NCBI GenBank assembly: GCA_001630475.1
Contig: KV419406.1
Span: 360,991 to 424,990, forward strand
Reading direction: 5' to 3'
Origin: Sistotremastrum niveocremeum HHB9708
Lineage: Eukaryota > Basidiomycota > Agaricomycetes > Sistotremastrales > Sistotremastraceae
DNA length: 64,000 nucleotides
Shown here: positions 45,303-58,556 of the stretch, one piece after another
Position numbering within the stretch: position 1 is the stretch's first letter
Layout of the letters: every line of letters begins with the position of its first letter
Program-made: the position numbers and the translations under genes
Notes under the pieces: model-generated
Database searches by the model: none
Told to the model about the DNA's origin: nothing
What the model saw: the letters and a program-made list of their open reading frames with translations, nothing else

Positions 45303-48300
45303 ATGCATGTCTTACCACATGGCTTAATGACTTTTTTGCTGGCCTGTCCAGTCTTTGCCAATCCATTCGACCTCTTCGTCACTCAAAATAGAGCCCTTGA
45401 TCCGTTCTACAATGTGCGGACAAAGGTTCCCGCAACACTCATTGACCCCGTATGTTGCCTCAAAGCCCCAGAAGGAGAGGAACCCACTGCCGAGATCTTA
45501 TCGTTTGAAGAATGGAAAGAGAAGCAGAGGGCGAGAGAGGTCCCCGATACGACTTCTGAGTCTTCACCAGAATCAGAGACAAAATCTTCTCCGGAGCAGA
45601 CCTCGTCGCAATCGTCTCTTCAAAGCCATGAATCCTCTCCTCAACCACTTATCTCGGCATCATCCATACCCCACGTCGAGTCACCGAAAATGCAACTCCC
45701 CATTCCAACGACCGACCGCTTCAATTTTGCTTCAGAAGATTGCAGCGCCCGCATACACAAAACCCATCCTGGTGCCCAATCCGCATTCTCCCTGCTATCT
45801 CGGAAGAAGGACAAGTACATGCTAAGCCCGTGTGCTGCGAAGGATAAATTCGTCATCATGGAGCTCTGCGACGATATCAGAATCGACACGATCCAACTCG
45901 CGAACTTTGAATTCTTCTCTGGTGTCTTCCGAGACATTCGGATAAGCGTCGCACAGCAATATCTCAGCGATACAGATGGATGGACAGAAGTGGGGACTTA
46001 TCAGGCGAAGAATAGTAGGGGTGTACAGGTATGCTGCGCTTATCTCCTTTTCCGAAGCACGAAGCTGACATTCAAAGACCTTTCACCCAATCGTAGAACT
46101 CCGCCCATTCTATCGTTACATGCGAATCGACTTCCTCTCCAACTATGGCAACGAATACTTTTGTCCTGTCAGTCTGCTGCGCGTCTACGGTTTGACGCAA
46201 ATGGAAGAATGGAAATGGGATGTCTGGCAAGCTGAGTGGAACGCAAAACGAGCGTCGGAGAATGCACTCGCCGTTGCGCAAGCTCCAACCCTGGCAGAAC
46301 CATGGCCTACTGCGTCTATCATCACGGTACCGACCAGCTCTGAGAATGTGCATAGTGCTATGTCCATCCTGTCAAGTGTCAGCTCGTCGATATCGGAGAG
46401 CTTGGTCACTATGATACCGATAACGAAGACGGATTCGTTATCTACGCCGGTCATCACTCAGTCAACCCCTCTCGCTACTCCCCAAGTTGTCTTGCCCTCT
46501 AGCGAGAATCTCACACTCACGAACCAAGGCACCCAGGAAACCCAATCCCCAACGTCCCGATCAGCAACAGAATCTCCAATTCTCTCCTCGCCCTCCATGT
46601 CCGCGTCAAAGACGGACGTTTCGAAGGGGTCACCGCCACTTTCCTCGGGAACCACGATGCCAAAGACAGGAGCTACCACTGAAGCTTTACCTTTATCGCA
46701 AACAGACGAAGCATCGCCGCCACCTAGAATCGTTTCCTCCTCCTCAGCTTCCACATCCGTCCTTTCCACAACCCCGGTACAATCTCCTATCTCATCTACG
46801 TCGACGACGGCCACCATTCAAACTCCCACTCCAATTATCATCGCTTCTCCGCCCGTTCCGAATCTGCCTTCCGGAGAAAGCGTATTCCGAACTATATCCA
46901 ACCGACTTGCATTACTCGAGGCGAATTCGACGTTATATATGCGATTCGTGGAGGATCAGACTAAGAGCGTGCGAGATGCTTTACGGCGTTTAGAAGAGCA
47001 TGTCGGGCGACTCGAAGGACTGGTATGAAACTTTTACATTCTGGGAGCGAATCATCTGACTGTGAGTTTGTAGAGTAAAACTCAGCAAAGCTCGTTTCTC
47101 AAGACAGTCTCTGAATTCGAGAAACAGAAGACGAAGCTTGAGAATGAACGGCTGGAACTTATCAAGATAGTGAACCACCTAGCGAGCGAGGTAAATCACA
47201 TCTCATTATCGTAACTAATGAAGCTCAGTCTCCCCAGGTCGTCCTAGAGAAGCGCCTAGGAATGGCACAATTAATCCTGACATTCGTCGTCCTCGTCTTC
47301 ATGGCCCTCACCCGCGGATCAACGGGTAACGCAATCGTCAAAGGAACAGCCAACGCCGTTCGGCGAATGAACAGTCGTCGACGAACAATAAGCGTAACAG
47401 GCGATTGGTGGCCTACATCAGCCTCAGCCGCATCAGCATCAGCTACCGAAAAAGCCCACTCTCCGGACCCACATCATCCATCTACACCCCCTCCAGAACG
47501 TAGCATGCTCTTTCCCTCTTCTCTCTCCCGTTCCCAGATGGATTCAGGAATGTCAGAAAGTGACGCCCCTGCTTCCCAGCTTTCCTCCGTCTCCAGATCT
47601 CGAGCCCAAAGACCCGAGGACAAACGTCGTCCATCCATTGGAACACCGCGTCTCACACCCCGCTCACGATATATCCCCATCGCCATCCCTGTCATGGGCT
47701 CGAATCCCAGCACACCCATCGGCTTCCGATTCGGTGGTCAAGCACAGACTCAGAGTCCTGGATCTCGTCCTCGATATTTCCAACGTGCATCTTCACATTC
47801 ACATTCGATGGGACTGTCGAGTACACCGGGTACGCCGCTTGCGTACGATAAACCGTCTGCGAGACGATTAGCGAAGAGTGCGCACATACATGAAGTCAGA
47901 CTTGCTCAGACTCCGAGTGCCGGTGGGGAGAAGGAGAATGAGGGTGTGGGGGTGGGGGTGGGAGGGTTGGAAAGGAGGATGAGTGAAGGTGCCAAACGGA
48001 AATTATTCGCCGATGCTAATCCTAATGTCAACGGAGGAGAGGGGGGATTGGGCACGTCGATGTCTTCTGATTCCATCTCGAATCTCCGAAGACGAAGAGG
48101 TCTCCTATCGCCTATCAACCTACCAAGTCCATCTCATACGACTCCATCTGCATCTTATTCGCAACGGAGAGCGCTGGGTCCGCGAAGTCCTCCTTCACCT
48201 CGAAGCGACTCGGACGATCCGTGGGTTGATACGGAGACGGAAGGAGAGGGCGAGGGCGAGGGCGAGGGAGAAGGCGAGTCGGGACGAGATCATGATCTCG

Positions 48301-48332
48301 ATTTGCCTCCTATAGCTCGACAGGACCCATAA
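45303..48332 (+). CDS. SLP1: SUN-domain ER membrane protein, Slp1/osteopotentia type
   Basis: Exons 45303-46028, 46078-47022, 47074-47190 and 47238-48332 close to 960 residues. A signal peptide (MHVLPHGLMTFLLACPVFA) leads. A conserved pre-SUN motif ILSFEEWKEKQ occurs near residue 60. The SUN-like domain (about 140-300) reads NFASEDCSARIHKTHPGA, KDKYMLSPCAAKDKFVIMEL, FFSGVFRDIRISV, and YRYMRIDFLSNYGNEYFCPV. A Ser/Thr/Pro-rich region, a coiled coil (exon 3) and one membrane span (MAQLILTFVVLVFMALTRGS) follow. Slp1 proteins protect folding of soluble ER clients. Unusually, about 340 residues follow the membrane span: Arg/Ser/Pro-rich with an E-G repeat near the end, much longer than in yeast. 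Confidence 0.88.
48240..48285 (+). repeat. GAGGGC hexamer repeat in the SLP1 tail
   Basis: Four to six copies of GAGGGC/GAGAAGGC code for a Glu-Gly run just before the stop of the SUN-domain protein; likely length-variable. Confidence 0.7.
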
Positions 48333-48659
48333 AATTACTAGTACTATGATTCTTAGATTTCGGATAGACGCATTGTATCATTATCGAATTTCACTGACTG
48401 ACTTGATGAGACTCTGAATCTCATAATCGGGCTGGAGAGGGAAGAGAAGTACGAGTACTCGTTTGTCAATAAATGGATTCTACATGAAGGTTCAAACAAG
48501 TGTAAGCTTAAAAGGAGAATTTTATTCGTGCATCAACACTACGGGACAAGGCCTCTTATGAAGAAGAGTCGCGAGGCCCGACGTGTGTGGAATGCATTAT
48601 TGGAAAGGTATCCGGCGTATATAACGTATCATTTTCTAACGAACTCCTCCAATTTGGGA
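48333..48659. other. Intergenic, 327 bp, convergent 3' ends
   Basis: Between the stops of the plus-strand SUN gene and the minus-strand V-ATPase gene; the two 3' UTRs must share it. No other feature seen. Confidence 0.55.
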
Positions 48660-49696
48660 TTAACACTACAATCCCTTCAGCCTCAAGCTCTCCGAATCAA
48701 AAACGCGAAGGAAAAGACATACCGAGAATCCCTCCGGCGTCGCCCTCGTATTCATAATAAGCGCAACGATAAGTCCATAAAGACCCAACACTTCCGCGAA
48801 AATCAGGATCAAAATCTACCCACATCACACCTCGTTAGCACCCATTCACAAAAAGGTAGAAGGCAAGGGAGGGTACCATTCCGACGAATAGTCGAGGCTG
48901 TTGAGCAGTCCCACGAACGCCTGCATCACCGACTATTCCAATTGCGAATCCAGCGGCAAGACCGGCGAGTCCGACTGCGAGACCTGCACCGAGCTGGACG
49001 AAGCCTGTGAAGAGGGGCATATTGTATTTCACTATCCCACCCCATTGTCGTCAGCACGCTCCCTGATCAATTGGATATAGAGAGGAGGGACGCACGGTCA
49101 CCGGAGATGAGGACAGCAACGACCAATCCGTAGATCTGTGCATATACATATGAGAAAGACGGAAGAAGAAAGAGGGGAAGGGGGGACGTACAGCGATGAT
49201 ACCAGCCATGATAACAGGGACGACACACTTCATCATCAAATCCGGACGAAGGACTGACATTGCTGATATGCCAACGCCGGATTTCGCAGTTCCGTAACTT
49301 CAACCCATCCTCCTTCAGGCCGTGCTTTCATAACTTTGGGAGAGGGGCTTACCTGGCGCCGATACCTGGGGAAATATTAGTGGGTTGAGTAGGAGAAGGA
49401 GGAGGGGGGCCTTACTTGTGAAGACTATTGCGCTTGTGCAGCCCTGTAAGTTGGGCATCAGTATCACGTTCTTCCAATCCATTCAATCATTAAAGAAATC
49501 CTCCAGTCCCTCCTCCCCGACAGACATTACACACACACCGACGAACAAAGCGCGAACCAGCGAGTCTCCAGCTCGCCGACTAGTTCGCCAAAGCTTCGAC
49601 TTGGGCCGAGCAAAACAAAGATAGGACAGAAAGACCGAGCAAAAGACGTACCATAGCACTAAAGAAAGGCGCATAAACAGGACAATATTCAGACAT
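48660..49696 (-). CDS. VMA3: V-ATPase proteolipid subunit c, with a 13-nt microexon
   Basis: Eight minus-strand exons: 49652-49696, 49416-49443, 49353-49365, 49192-49297, 49095-49134, 48877-49031, 48723-48815 and 48660-48665. They close to 161 residues, the usual length. Four membrane helices are evident, with [52 protein letters not shown] and QQPRLFVGM. The essential proton-binding Glu is in [14 protein letters not shown]. It forms the rotor ring of the vacuolar proton pump. The third exon is only 13 nt and the last codes one Cys plus stop; that C-terminal Cys matches the end of yeast Vma3 and supports the final intron. Confidence 0.93.
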
Positions 49697-50030
49697 CCTT
49701 TCAACCGTGTCTTCAAAGTCTTCAAAAACAAGAGAGCTTCGGGATTGCTTCGAGTCGAGTCGGACGGGGGTGACGACGCGGAAGCTGGACTGGTGTTGGA
49801 CGGAGTTTGAATCGAGGATGGGATATTCTCCGGTGACCGAACGAGGGAAGAAAAACAGGGTCTCACGAGAATCTGTGAATGGGAACATGAATATTTATAC
49901 TTCTTCAGCTCTATGTATATTTGACTTTGCTATAATACCAGTAACTACTGCACCCGACCGATTCCAATCCGTACCAAACTCAAGCGAAACCAAACCCAAG
50001 TCCGACGGAACTGGTAGTTCACGATAGAGA
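49697..50030. other. Intergenic, 334 bp
   Basis: Promoter of VMA3 and 3' flank of TRR1, both minus strand. No other feature. Confidence 0.5.
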
Positions 50031-51404
<1,374 letters not shown>

Positions 51405-51575
51405 CTTAAGTTTACTAGTTCCAAAGTAATTCGAATTCAACGTAGAGAAATTTGACGATCCGGGCGAGGACGAATGACCGATCGGCGAAGGTCTTGGATA
51501 CTGATGCAAGACGCTAGCAGAGAGTGTTAATGCTAAAGCCTGAGGCCTGCGGAATTTGAGAAAGTGGGAGAACAA
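51405..51575 (-). other. AUG-less in-frame 5' extension of TRR1, presequence-like
   Basis: 57 codons are open and in frame with TRR1 upstream of its first AUG, from a TTG just after an in-frame TAG. The encoded peptide has no Asp or Glu, several Arg/Lys/His and many Ser/Leu (LFSHFLKFRRPQALALTLSA at the start), the composition of a mitochondrial targeting signal. No ATG in any frame occurs in this leader. It could be translated from TTG or another near-cognate codon, or be an exon of a longer transcript, or be plain 5' UTR. Confidence 0.45.
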
Positions 51576-51608
51576 GATTGTCTATGCCGAGTTGGCTGAG
51601 GTGGATTA

Positions 51609-51618
51609 TCTTATAAGG
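51609..51618 (-). promoter_or_regulatory. TATA-like element of TRR1
   Basis: CTTATAAGAT on the minus strand, about 35-40 bp before the TTG that opens the in-frame extension. This would place the transcript start near the beginning of that extension. Confidence 0.45.
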
Positions 51619-53616
51619 AGATGAAGCCTGTGAGATGGCGTGAGCGAGCTCGGGCGTGTGAATAAGCGAGGTGGTGAAGCCCGCCGAGGCCTTTCTTTAT
51701 CGGATTTGTCGTGTCATCTCTTTTGGTCGTTCTGGAGTGTTCTTTCTCTGCTTGTCTGTGTCTGTTCTGCTCAGGTGAAACGTTGTTGGGATGTCTGAAT
51801 TCCTGTCGGGCACGGGGAGAGAGAGGAGGTGAAGATTGGATGAGCAACGAACTCATATGCCCATAAACGAGATGCTTGGTGATTTGGGAAAATTCGTACA
51901 GTGAGTGCTCACATCCTCAGACTGCATCTCTCTATTCTGTTGACTATTGGAAATAATGTGTCTGACGAATTTCTCAGTCCGGATTGGATGTACGCTTGCA
52001 GCGCTCTGTTCTGCGCTATCTGCACCTGCCAGGCATTGCCAGCCTGAGGCGCTCGCAATCGAGCTTACAACGATATTATACTCGTGGGTTCTATCATCTC
52101 CCCAATGCCTCAAGCTGTTATTCAGTTTCCCAATGTTTCACGTTGCCAGACCTTGGTCCCAGTACTGCTGCCATTGGACCGCATCTCTGACGAATCTGGC
52201 ACTACTTTGCTGATTGTGGTTTCCTGGGATTGGCATCGCACATGCAATCGACTCGCACCCGGAGAATAAGAACATTGACGTCCCTGGGACTCTTCTTTCG
52301 CTGTCTCCCCACTTCTGGCCTCCTAGGCTCTGTGATCGACCTTCCGTTGACGGCTTTTTCGAACTGACAAGCCTGTCAAGTTCTCCTCTGTTCAAGGCCG
52401 GGCTGCGGTGTTGGTATTGTCAACACATTGTCTTCCAGCGAATAATTGTCAAAACCCTTCAGTATCGACGGCGAATTCGACATTCATCGTCATCTCTCGT
52501 GTAGTCATACAACTTCTGGTGGGATCCTAGCTGGCTAAAGATCCTACACCAGATCTCGGTACGACACTAACTTGGTATCCGCTAGTGCTTAACTGACTGA
52601 CTTATCTCACAGACATACTTTCGCGAAGCTGATGCTGCAATGCCAGGGGAACGAAAATGATCGCTTCGGACGCACATTCCGGCTGCGTACCTATATTGGG
52701 GCTTTTAATATTCAACACACATTTATCCAAAACATCCTTCACGCTCAGGATTTTTTGTGAACACTGGGTTCACTGGCAGTGTACTGCGCTGCGATGATGG
52801 CACTGGTCTCGAAGCAGCGCCTCGCTTGCTATTGCAAGAGAATGGTACAATATCTTCGTCCCCGGAACTCCTGGTTTCTTCGATGTTTCTGTGTAGCTCT
52901 CAGGTTCACAATCGATCGTCACGTCCTTGCGCGTGGCTCAGAATACTTGCGTGGCCTAAGATTTTCTGCTCTCGGTCTTGGCATCGTTGGACCAGCCTTT
53001 TCCAATCATTTCCCGTCGACAACATGCCCTGGCTCATTTCCGAATCAGAGCTGACGCATGGCATGTTCATTTGCGCGCTACGGTGTCACCATCATACACT
53101 TCAAATGTCCAGCTCTGAATATAAATCCCAACTCTAACCAGCGATAGAGGCCCTGGCTCATCATAAAGTTCGTGATTCACTGCTGATGTCCTGATTCAGA
53201 TATGATGTCCGTTGTTCAGTACTGGTCATTTTTTGGAGGATTTGCCGACGTTGGTCAGAACACCGAGACGGATTCAACTTACCTCTTTGTAGCGTTCCAT
53301 AATACTGCTACTTCTTCGATCTTGCCCATGATTACACTAGTGTTATTACCTCCCTCTGTACGGCCCTCCTTTGTTTCCTCTCTCGTCATACTTAGCAGCT
53401 CAAATATTCGCAAAAATGGCTCGAAGCCGTGCCGTGCGTGCCGAGTACCCGCATGGCCTTTGCTTTGCGCGTTCGTGTCTCTCCCACGAAATGAGCTCAT
53501 CTAGAAAAGTAGACCCCGATTCGATCCCCACATGAGACAATATCGTACCAATGTCTACAAGACGGTCAGTATCTTCTTCCGCTCCCCTTTCTCAATCTTG
53601 AACTCATACCATCATC
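51619..53616. other. Intergenic, about 2.0 kb
   Basis: Divergent spacer between TRR1 (minus) and the SOD gene (plus). Open frames up to 126 codons have no recognisable features. Nothing else seen. Confidence 0.45.
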
Positions 53617-54505
53617 ATGGACCCCTCCAAACTCGAATCGACCGACGTGGCCTACAGCTCCCTCAACGGTCCCGAGACTCAAGCTGGACGAGGCACAAGC
53701 TCTAGGAAGGCGTGGTGGATCGGCGCTGCTGTCATTGCGACCCTTGTTGGATATAGTCTCTGGCCTGAATCCAGCAGCATCGTTCAGGAACAATGCACCC
53801 CTTTGAAGGTCCGTCATCCGCTTACGAGGCTTCAGACTCTCAGTTGCTGATCGGGTTCAAATGGATGGATAGGCAGTCGCTGTTCTCTCGGGAAGTTCAG
53901 ACGTTTCAGGCGTCGTCTATTTCTCTCAAGGATGCCTCGGACACGCTGCGAGTGCAACAACCGTCTCAGGCACCATCAAGGGCCTCGATGCCTCCTCTTC
54001 TCGTGGATTCCACGTCCAGTATGACCTCCCTCACCTCAACCTTCTCTAGATACTCATAGAATCACCCTAGTGAATTGGGCGACGCAACGGATGGCTGTAT
54101 GTCCTCTGGCTCGCATTACAACCCCCTCAAGTTCAACCACGGTGCCCCATCCGACCACAAACGCCATGTCGGTGATCTCGGCAACATAAAGTCGAACTCG
54201 AGCGGAATTGCGGAATTCTCATTTGAAGACCGTCTTCTCTCTCTTAAAGGACCTTTTAGTATCTTGGGGTAAGCATCCGGCCGCATTCGACCAGCTAAAA
54301 TTAAGTCATTAATTTTGGCCCGGCGATAGGAGAACGGTTGTTGTACATGAGGGAACGGACGATCTTGGGAAGGGCAATTACAGTGATTCATTGACTACAG
54401 GACATGCGGGAGGAAGAGCCGCTTGTGGCGTTATCGGTACGCCTTGACCTCATCCCAATCGTCTTCCCTCCTTTGCTAACTTTCGCATCAGGCATAGCGG
54501 CCTGA
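53617..54505 (+). CDS. Membrane-anchored Cu/Zn superoxide dismutase
   Basis: Exons 53617-53808, 53873-54018, 54071-54268, 54330-54436 and 54492-54505 close to 218 residues. A 64-residue N-terminal extension carries one hydrophobic span, [17 protein letters not shown] (about 33-49), behind a polar, basic-flanked segment; this predicts a type II membrane protein. The remainder is a complete SOD domain: [71 protein letters not shown], and AACGVIGIAA. All Cu and Zn ligands (six His and one Asp), the disulfide Cys pair and the active-site Arg are present. It should dismutate superoxide at a membrane surface, outside the cytosol if the topology is as predicted. The first intron separates the anchor exon from the enzyme. 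Confidence 0.92.
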
Positions 54506-55625
54506 TCTGTTAATCTGCAGCTCGAATGATCTCGTACATTGACCGCGAATGCCTCCGTACATCTAAATAACATGTGAAACCTATAATTGATACATTTTAT
54601 CCGGATGCTTTCCTGTCTCCTGAAACGTGCGCGACGACGGGTGGACACCCAAGCTTGGGAAGACTTCCGCCCGAAAGCTGCTTATGAAGCATGGCACAGA
54701 ACGAGAGTCGGAATGGACACCTAACGCCATCTAAGTGGAAAACCATAACAATCGCCTTTTTCTCTCCTCCTAGCACCTTACTAGTGAAATACGTTGGGTG
54801 TTTCCGCTCCCATAAAGAGATCGCGAGAGTCATCTTGATCCTCCAAGTTGGAAACAAACATATATTGGGCCAGTCCGACGTCTGAGGTAGGACTGTCCAC
54901 AGGTAGAGCTCTCAATGAGTGCATGGCCTTCCCGGTTGCAACTCACATAGCTGAATCCAAAGTTCCTAGCGCCCTGACCTTTGAGACTGGACTCTTCTAT
55001 CGTTACTCAGTCAGCTGCGAGGCAACAATCGCGCACAGTGCCTGCCAAGCGTACACGAGCTCGCTCTAGCTTGCTCAGGCTACCCCGGTAAAATGATACT
55101 CTGGCGGAAATACAGTCTGTCCCGGGCCCACGCGACTACAGATGTAGACACTAAAGGCAATGTTGTTTTTCTTAGCATTCCTCTGTCGAGTCCATCTTCC
55201 TTAAGCTTTTTCATACTGTGCATGTCTCATTCTCGAGCCATCGTTGCCCATCATTCCCACATTGTTCATACAGCCGGACGTCGTAGAATGGCAAGACTTT
55301 TTCCATGGACAATTAATACAGTAGGACTCTGTCTTGTAAAAATATTCAATACACCTGTCAATCCTCCTCCAGAGCCTCAGAATACGGCCTGCGTATTTCT
55401 TACCTAATAATTATGATGACAACGATAGATCTGTGCGCATGCCTCCCCGTTGAGCACACGTCTCGTTGGAAGAACCTGACTTCATGTAGAGCTCGTCTGA
55501 TCGATTGGTCGATTGACTGTCTTTTCGCTTTGTCTCTCCATGAGCCTCAAGATCAAGTGTATTGACTGATACTGTACCCAGCCACGGGTACATCTACAAT
55601 ATACACGACCCAAAGCTCATACCTT
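54506..55625. other. Intergenic, 1.12 kb, convergent 3' ends
   Basis: Between the SOD gene (plus) and FunK1 B (minus). Open frames are short and featureless. Confidence 0.5.
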
Positions 55626-57637
55626 CTATACAGATTCTCCGCACGACTGAATAGCTTCTCGGAGAATGTTGAGAACGTCAAGATAAAGCGTATCATCATC
55701 GATCGGGAATGGCTGCTTAGCCCGGGTAGCCTTCTTGCGATCAGAATCGCGAGCCAACATGTAGTCGGACAATTTAGTGATTACTGGCCCATAACGACGA
55801 GAAGTGTCGTCGTAGAATTCGAACGGACTCCAGGATTTTGAACTGAATCTATCAAGAAAGCCATATTTTGAGTAAGCAAAACTGTTTATATTCGTGATGT
55901 CTTCGCGGAAAAGACCCTCCTGTATCCAGCACTCCGCGGAACTATCCCAGCCAGAAGGAACTGGTGATGGGCAATCCACCGAAGTGGCAGTGACGATAAG
56001 CACCCATAGAAAGGATTCCAGATCGTCGAGGACAAGAGATCGAACCGACTGATTTATCCTAGATTTTGTCCGCAGCAAATGCGCTGACATGTAAGCAATG
56101 GTGCCCTTTTCTTCACTTAGTAATGATCCACAATAAGTAGGCTCAATATTGCACCTTTTCTTTGGGGCGTTGACCTGCGTCCATAGTAGCATTGAGTTCT
56201 GATGACAGGACTGTATTGTCAAAATCGTTTAAAATCGCAGTGCACTGGTTGGAGAGCGCCGGTACAGGAAGCCTATCAGCAGGCTTCAAAACGCAAACAT
56301 CGCTGCCAGTCAAAGGTCTGGACTGACCTCTCGTGATTCTGATACTTTGTTGCCGCAATCGCGAAAGGTAAAACCAGAATATTCCCGTAGCTTACATCGC
56401 GGTGGACATAGCCGGCCTTGTAGAGACTCCAATGTCCTAGCGGATGTCAGCTTGATGCACAAACTTTCAGGACGCACTCACCCAGAACGGCATCGTGAAT
56501 GGCTATCAGGACCACAAGCGGAGATTCTCGAAATTGAATCAAGTGGTAGCCCCTCTGTTTCACCACCAATCGAGAATGAACTCTGAGTTGTCGAATAAAC
56601 GGTGGTTCCTCCTCGTCTGGGTCAGGACCGTCGCACTCAATCTTGTTCCATTTGTGCTCAGCAATGAACTCAGGAACAGGGACAAGATTCTCATCCAGGA
56701 ATGCGGTGTCTTGAACGGCTCCGTTAGACCCTCGCACAAGCCAGTGCGAAACGTATTCTGGAAGACCGAAAAGACCTGACACTTTGCGAAGAATCTCTGC
56801 TTCGTCAGCGTCGTCCCTACTTCTCCACCAGTCTTTGAGCACATATTTCCCTTCTGGGTGATTCACGTTATGGATTTGGAAAATTCGGGTGCTTGTCCCA
56901 CAGAGTGTACGCTTGTCATATAGACACTCTTCCAGGGCGAATGTTGCTGTTGCATCGTGAGCAGACGACCCAGAAAGAAGAAGTGGCTGTTCAAGAAACG
57001 AGATTGTATCATCTACTGTCTCTGAATCCTTCGCGAGTACAGCAAAGCCGGACAGGCACTTTATGAAGCTCTCGGGCTGATCGGCCATAGAAATCGACTC
57101 CGACAGGATGGCACCCGCCCTGTCGAAGCGTACAAATGTTATCCGATGCCAAGAGAGCAATATGCCATACACATAGTTGATGAAAATGTGTGGTGAGAGG
57201 TGTTCCTGTACATGTGCGCCAAGGCAGAGCAAGGCCTCTTCGGTTAATGGGTCATTATACTCCTGGCAAAGCACAGTATACCTGCCCCGCGACGTGTTCA
57301 AAGAGATAGGTTCAGAAGCATCGCACTGTGCGTCGCTTTTGCCCAGAAACTGAACCTTAGGGTCACAGCAGAGTTTGGTCAAGGAATGAAAGACAGGATA
57401 AACAGGTCCCGGAGTAAGACCTTGCGGCCACTTCTTCCATTTTCGGGTCCTTTGATTGTAATGGTTGGATATAATGTCTCCTATCATGCGATCACAGTCG
57501 CCAGCTTTCGCAGACAACTGAGGGAGAAAGGCTGGCGATTGGGCCACATGACGTTGCAGACTCTTCTTTACAGATACATACTTTCCCTTGTCAGGAATAG
57601 AGGCCGCTGTCGCGGTGTCGGGAGGCGAGATAGACAT
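55626..57637 (-). CDS. FunK1-family protein kinase B
   Basis: Minus-strand exons 56482-57637, 56328-56436, 56155-56272 and 55626-56105 close to 620 residues. Landmarks: FVRFDRAGAILSES, KYVLKDWW (ATP-site Lys), VSGLFGLPEYVSHW, AIHDAVLGHWSLYKAGYVH, RDVSYGNILV with the His of HRD intact, NDFDNT, KGTIAYMSAHLL, and LDDLESFLWVLIV. It is closer to copy A (38.7 kb) than to its head-to-head neighbour C. The third intron (56106-56154) uses an AAAAG acceptor directly before GGC; the same junction is used in copies A and C. Likely an active kinase of unknown target; the family is lineage-expanded and its roles are poorly known. Confidence 0.9.
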
Positions 57638-58556
57638 TCACCTGAACGTCAAAGGTTTGATCAGCTGAGACGCAATGAATAACTGAAGCTCTGACTTGGA
57701 TGGGATTCAGCCTTTTCGCGTGACAGTTGTTTATTGCGCGTCAAGCAAAACGTGCGCTGATGGAAGAGATGTTCAGCGTTGCTTGTGGTGACAGCAAGAG
57801 GCGGAGTTCTCGCTCGAGAAAGTATTCGAAGGGCAGGATAGTATGGGCCTGAGTAGGGTGTTTGGGAACTCGGGGTCTCCACCGGAAACCATCCGCCCCC
57901 AAACGCCGCAACCAGTTTACATAAGGCTTAATTCGGTGTCCGCCGGAAATTCGGACGGTACCGGTTCGCGAACTCGGAAACCAAACCACTGTACAATTGC
58001 TTCAACTTTGTGAATGATCCCGCATGACTCGAAGCGCAGCTGCAGATGAAAACACGAGGAGACCTGCCCTAGGAAGCATCACCTCCTGACTGTCCTTGAT
58101 GGTCCCTTGCACGCCGATGTTATTGTTTATCTATCTTCCGTTGCTATCGATCATGAAGGCCTTTCATTCGCGCCGACTCCGGAGAATAAGCAGGGTTAGC
58201 TAGTGCGTGCATTCTCCTAAAAGGGGAAAAAGATAGTGGCAGCCTTACCGATTTGTCCAGTAGCAACACGGCTGTCACAGTTCAGGTCCGAGATCCATGT
58301 GGAAGGGTGGAAGGACTTGCAATGAGCCTGTGCATGCCATTCAATGGTATCCCATCCAGTTTCTCGATTGAGTCGATGTTCCCACTGATAAGCTTTTATG
58401 ACGCCTTGATGCATTGTTTCCAAATGGGCCACCGGAGCAAACGAGTTGCAGCTCATCACCACTCGGCTTGCTTATGATTATATAGACCACCGCACAACAT
58501 ACCCATGGTCACTGGTATCGTCGATACAAGTTGTTTGGAGCTCGTCAGCCTCACCG
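57638..58556. promoter_or_regulatory. Divergent promoter between two FunK1 kinases, 919 bp
   Basis: The two kinases are transcribed away from each other from this spacer. An open frame continues 111 bp upstream of the copy C ATG but has no ATG. No repeat or RNA gene seen. Confidence 0.5.

Noticed and set aside
56100-56180. Apparent frameshift in FunK1 B between the DFD motif and KGTIAY
   Set aside because: A 49-nt intron from GTGCAA to AAAAG (56106-56154) closes the frame and uses the same junction as the two other FunK1 genes.
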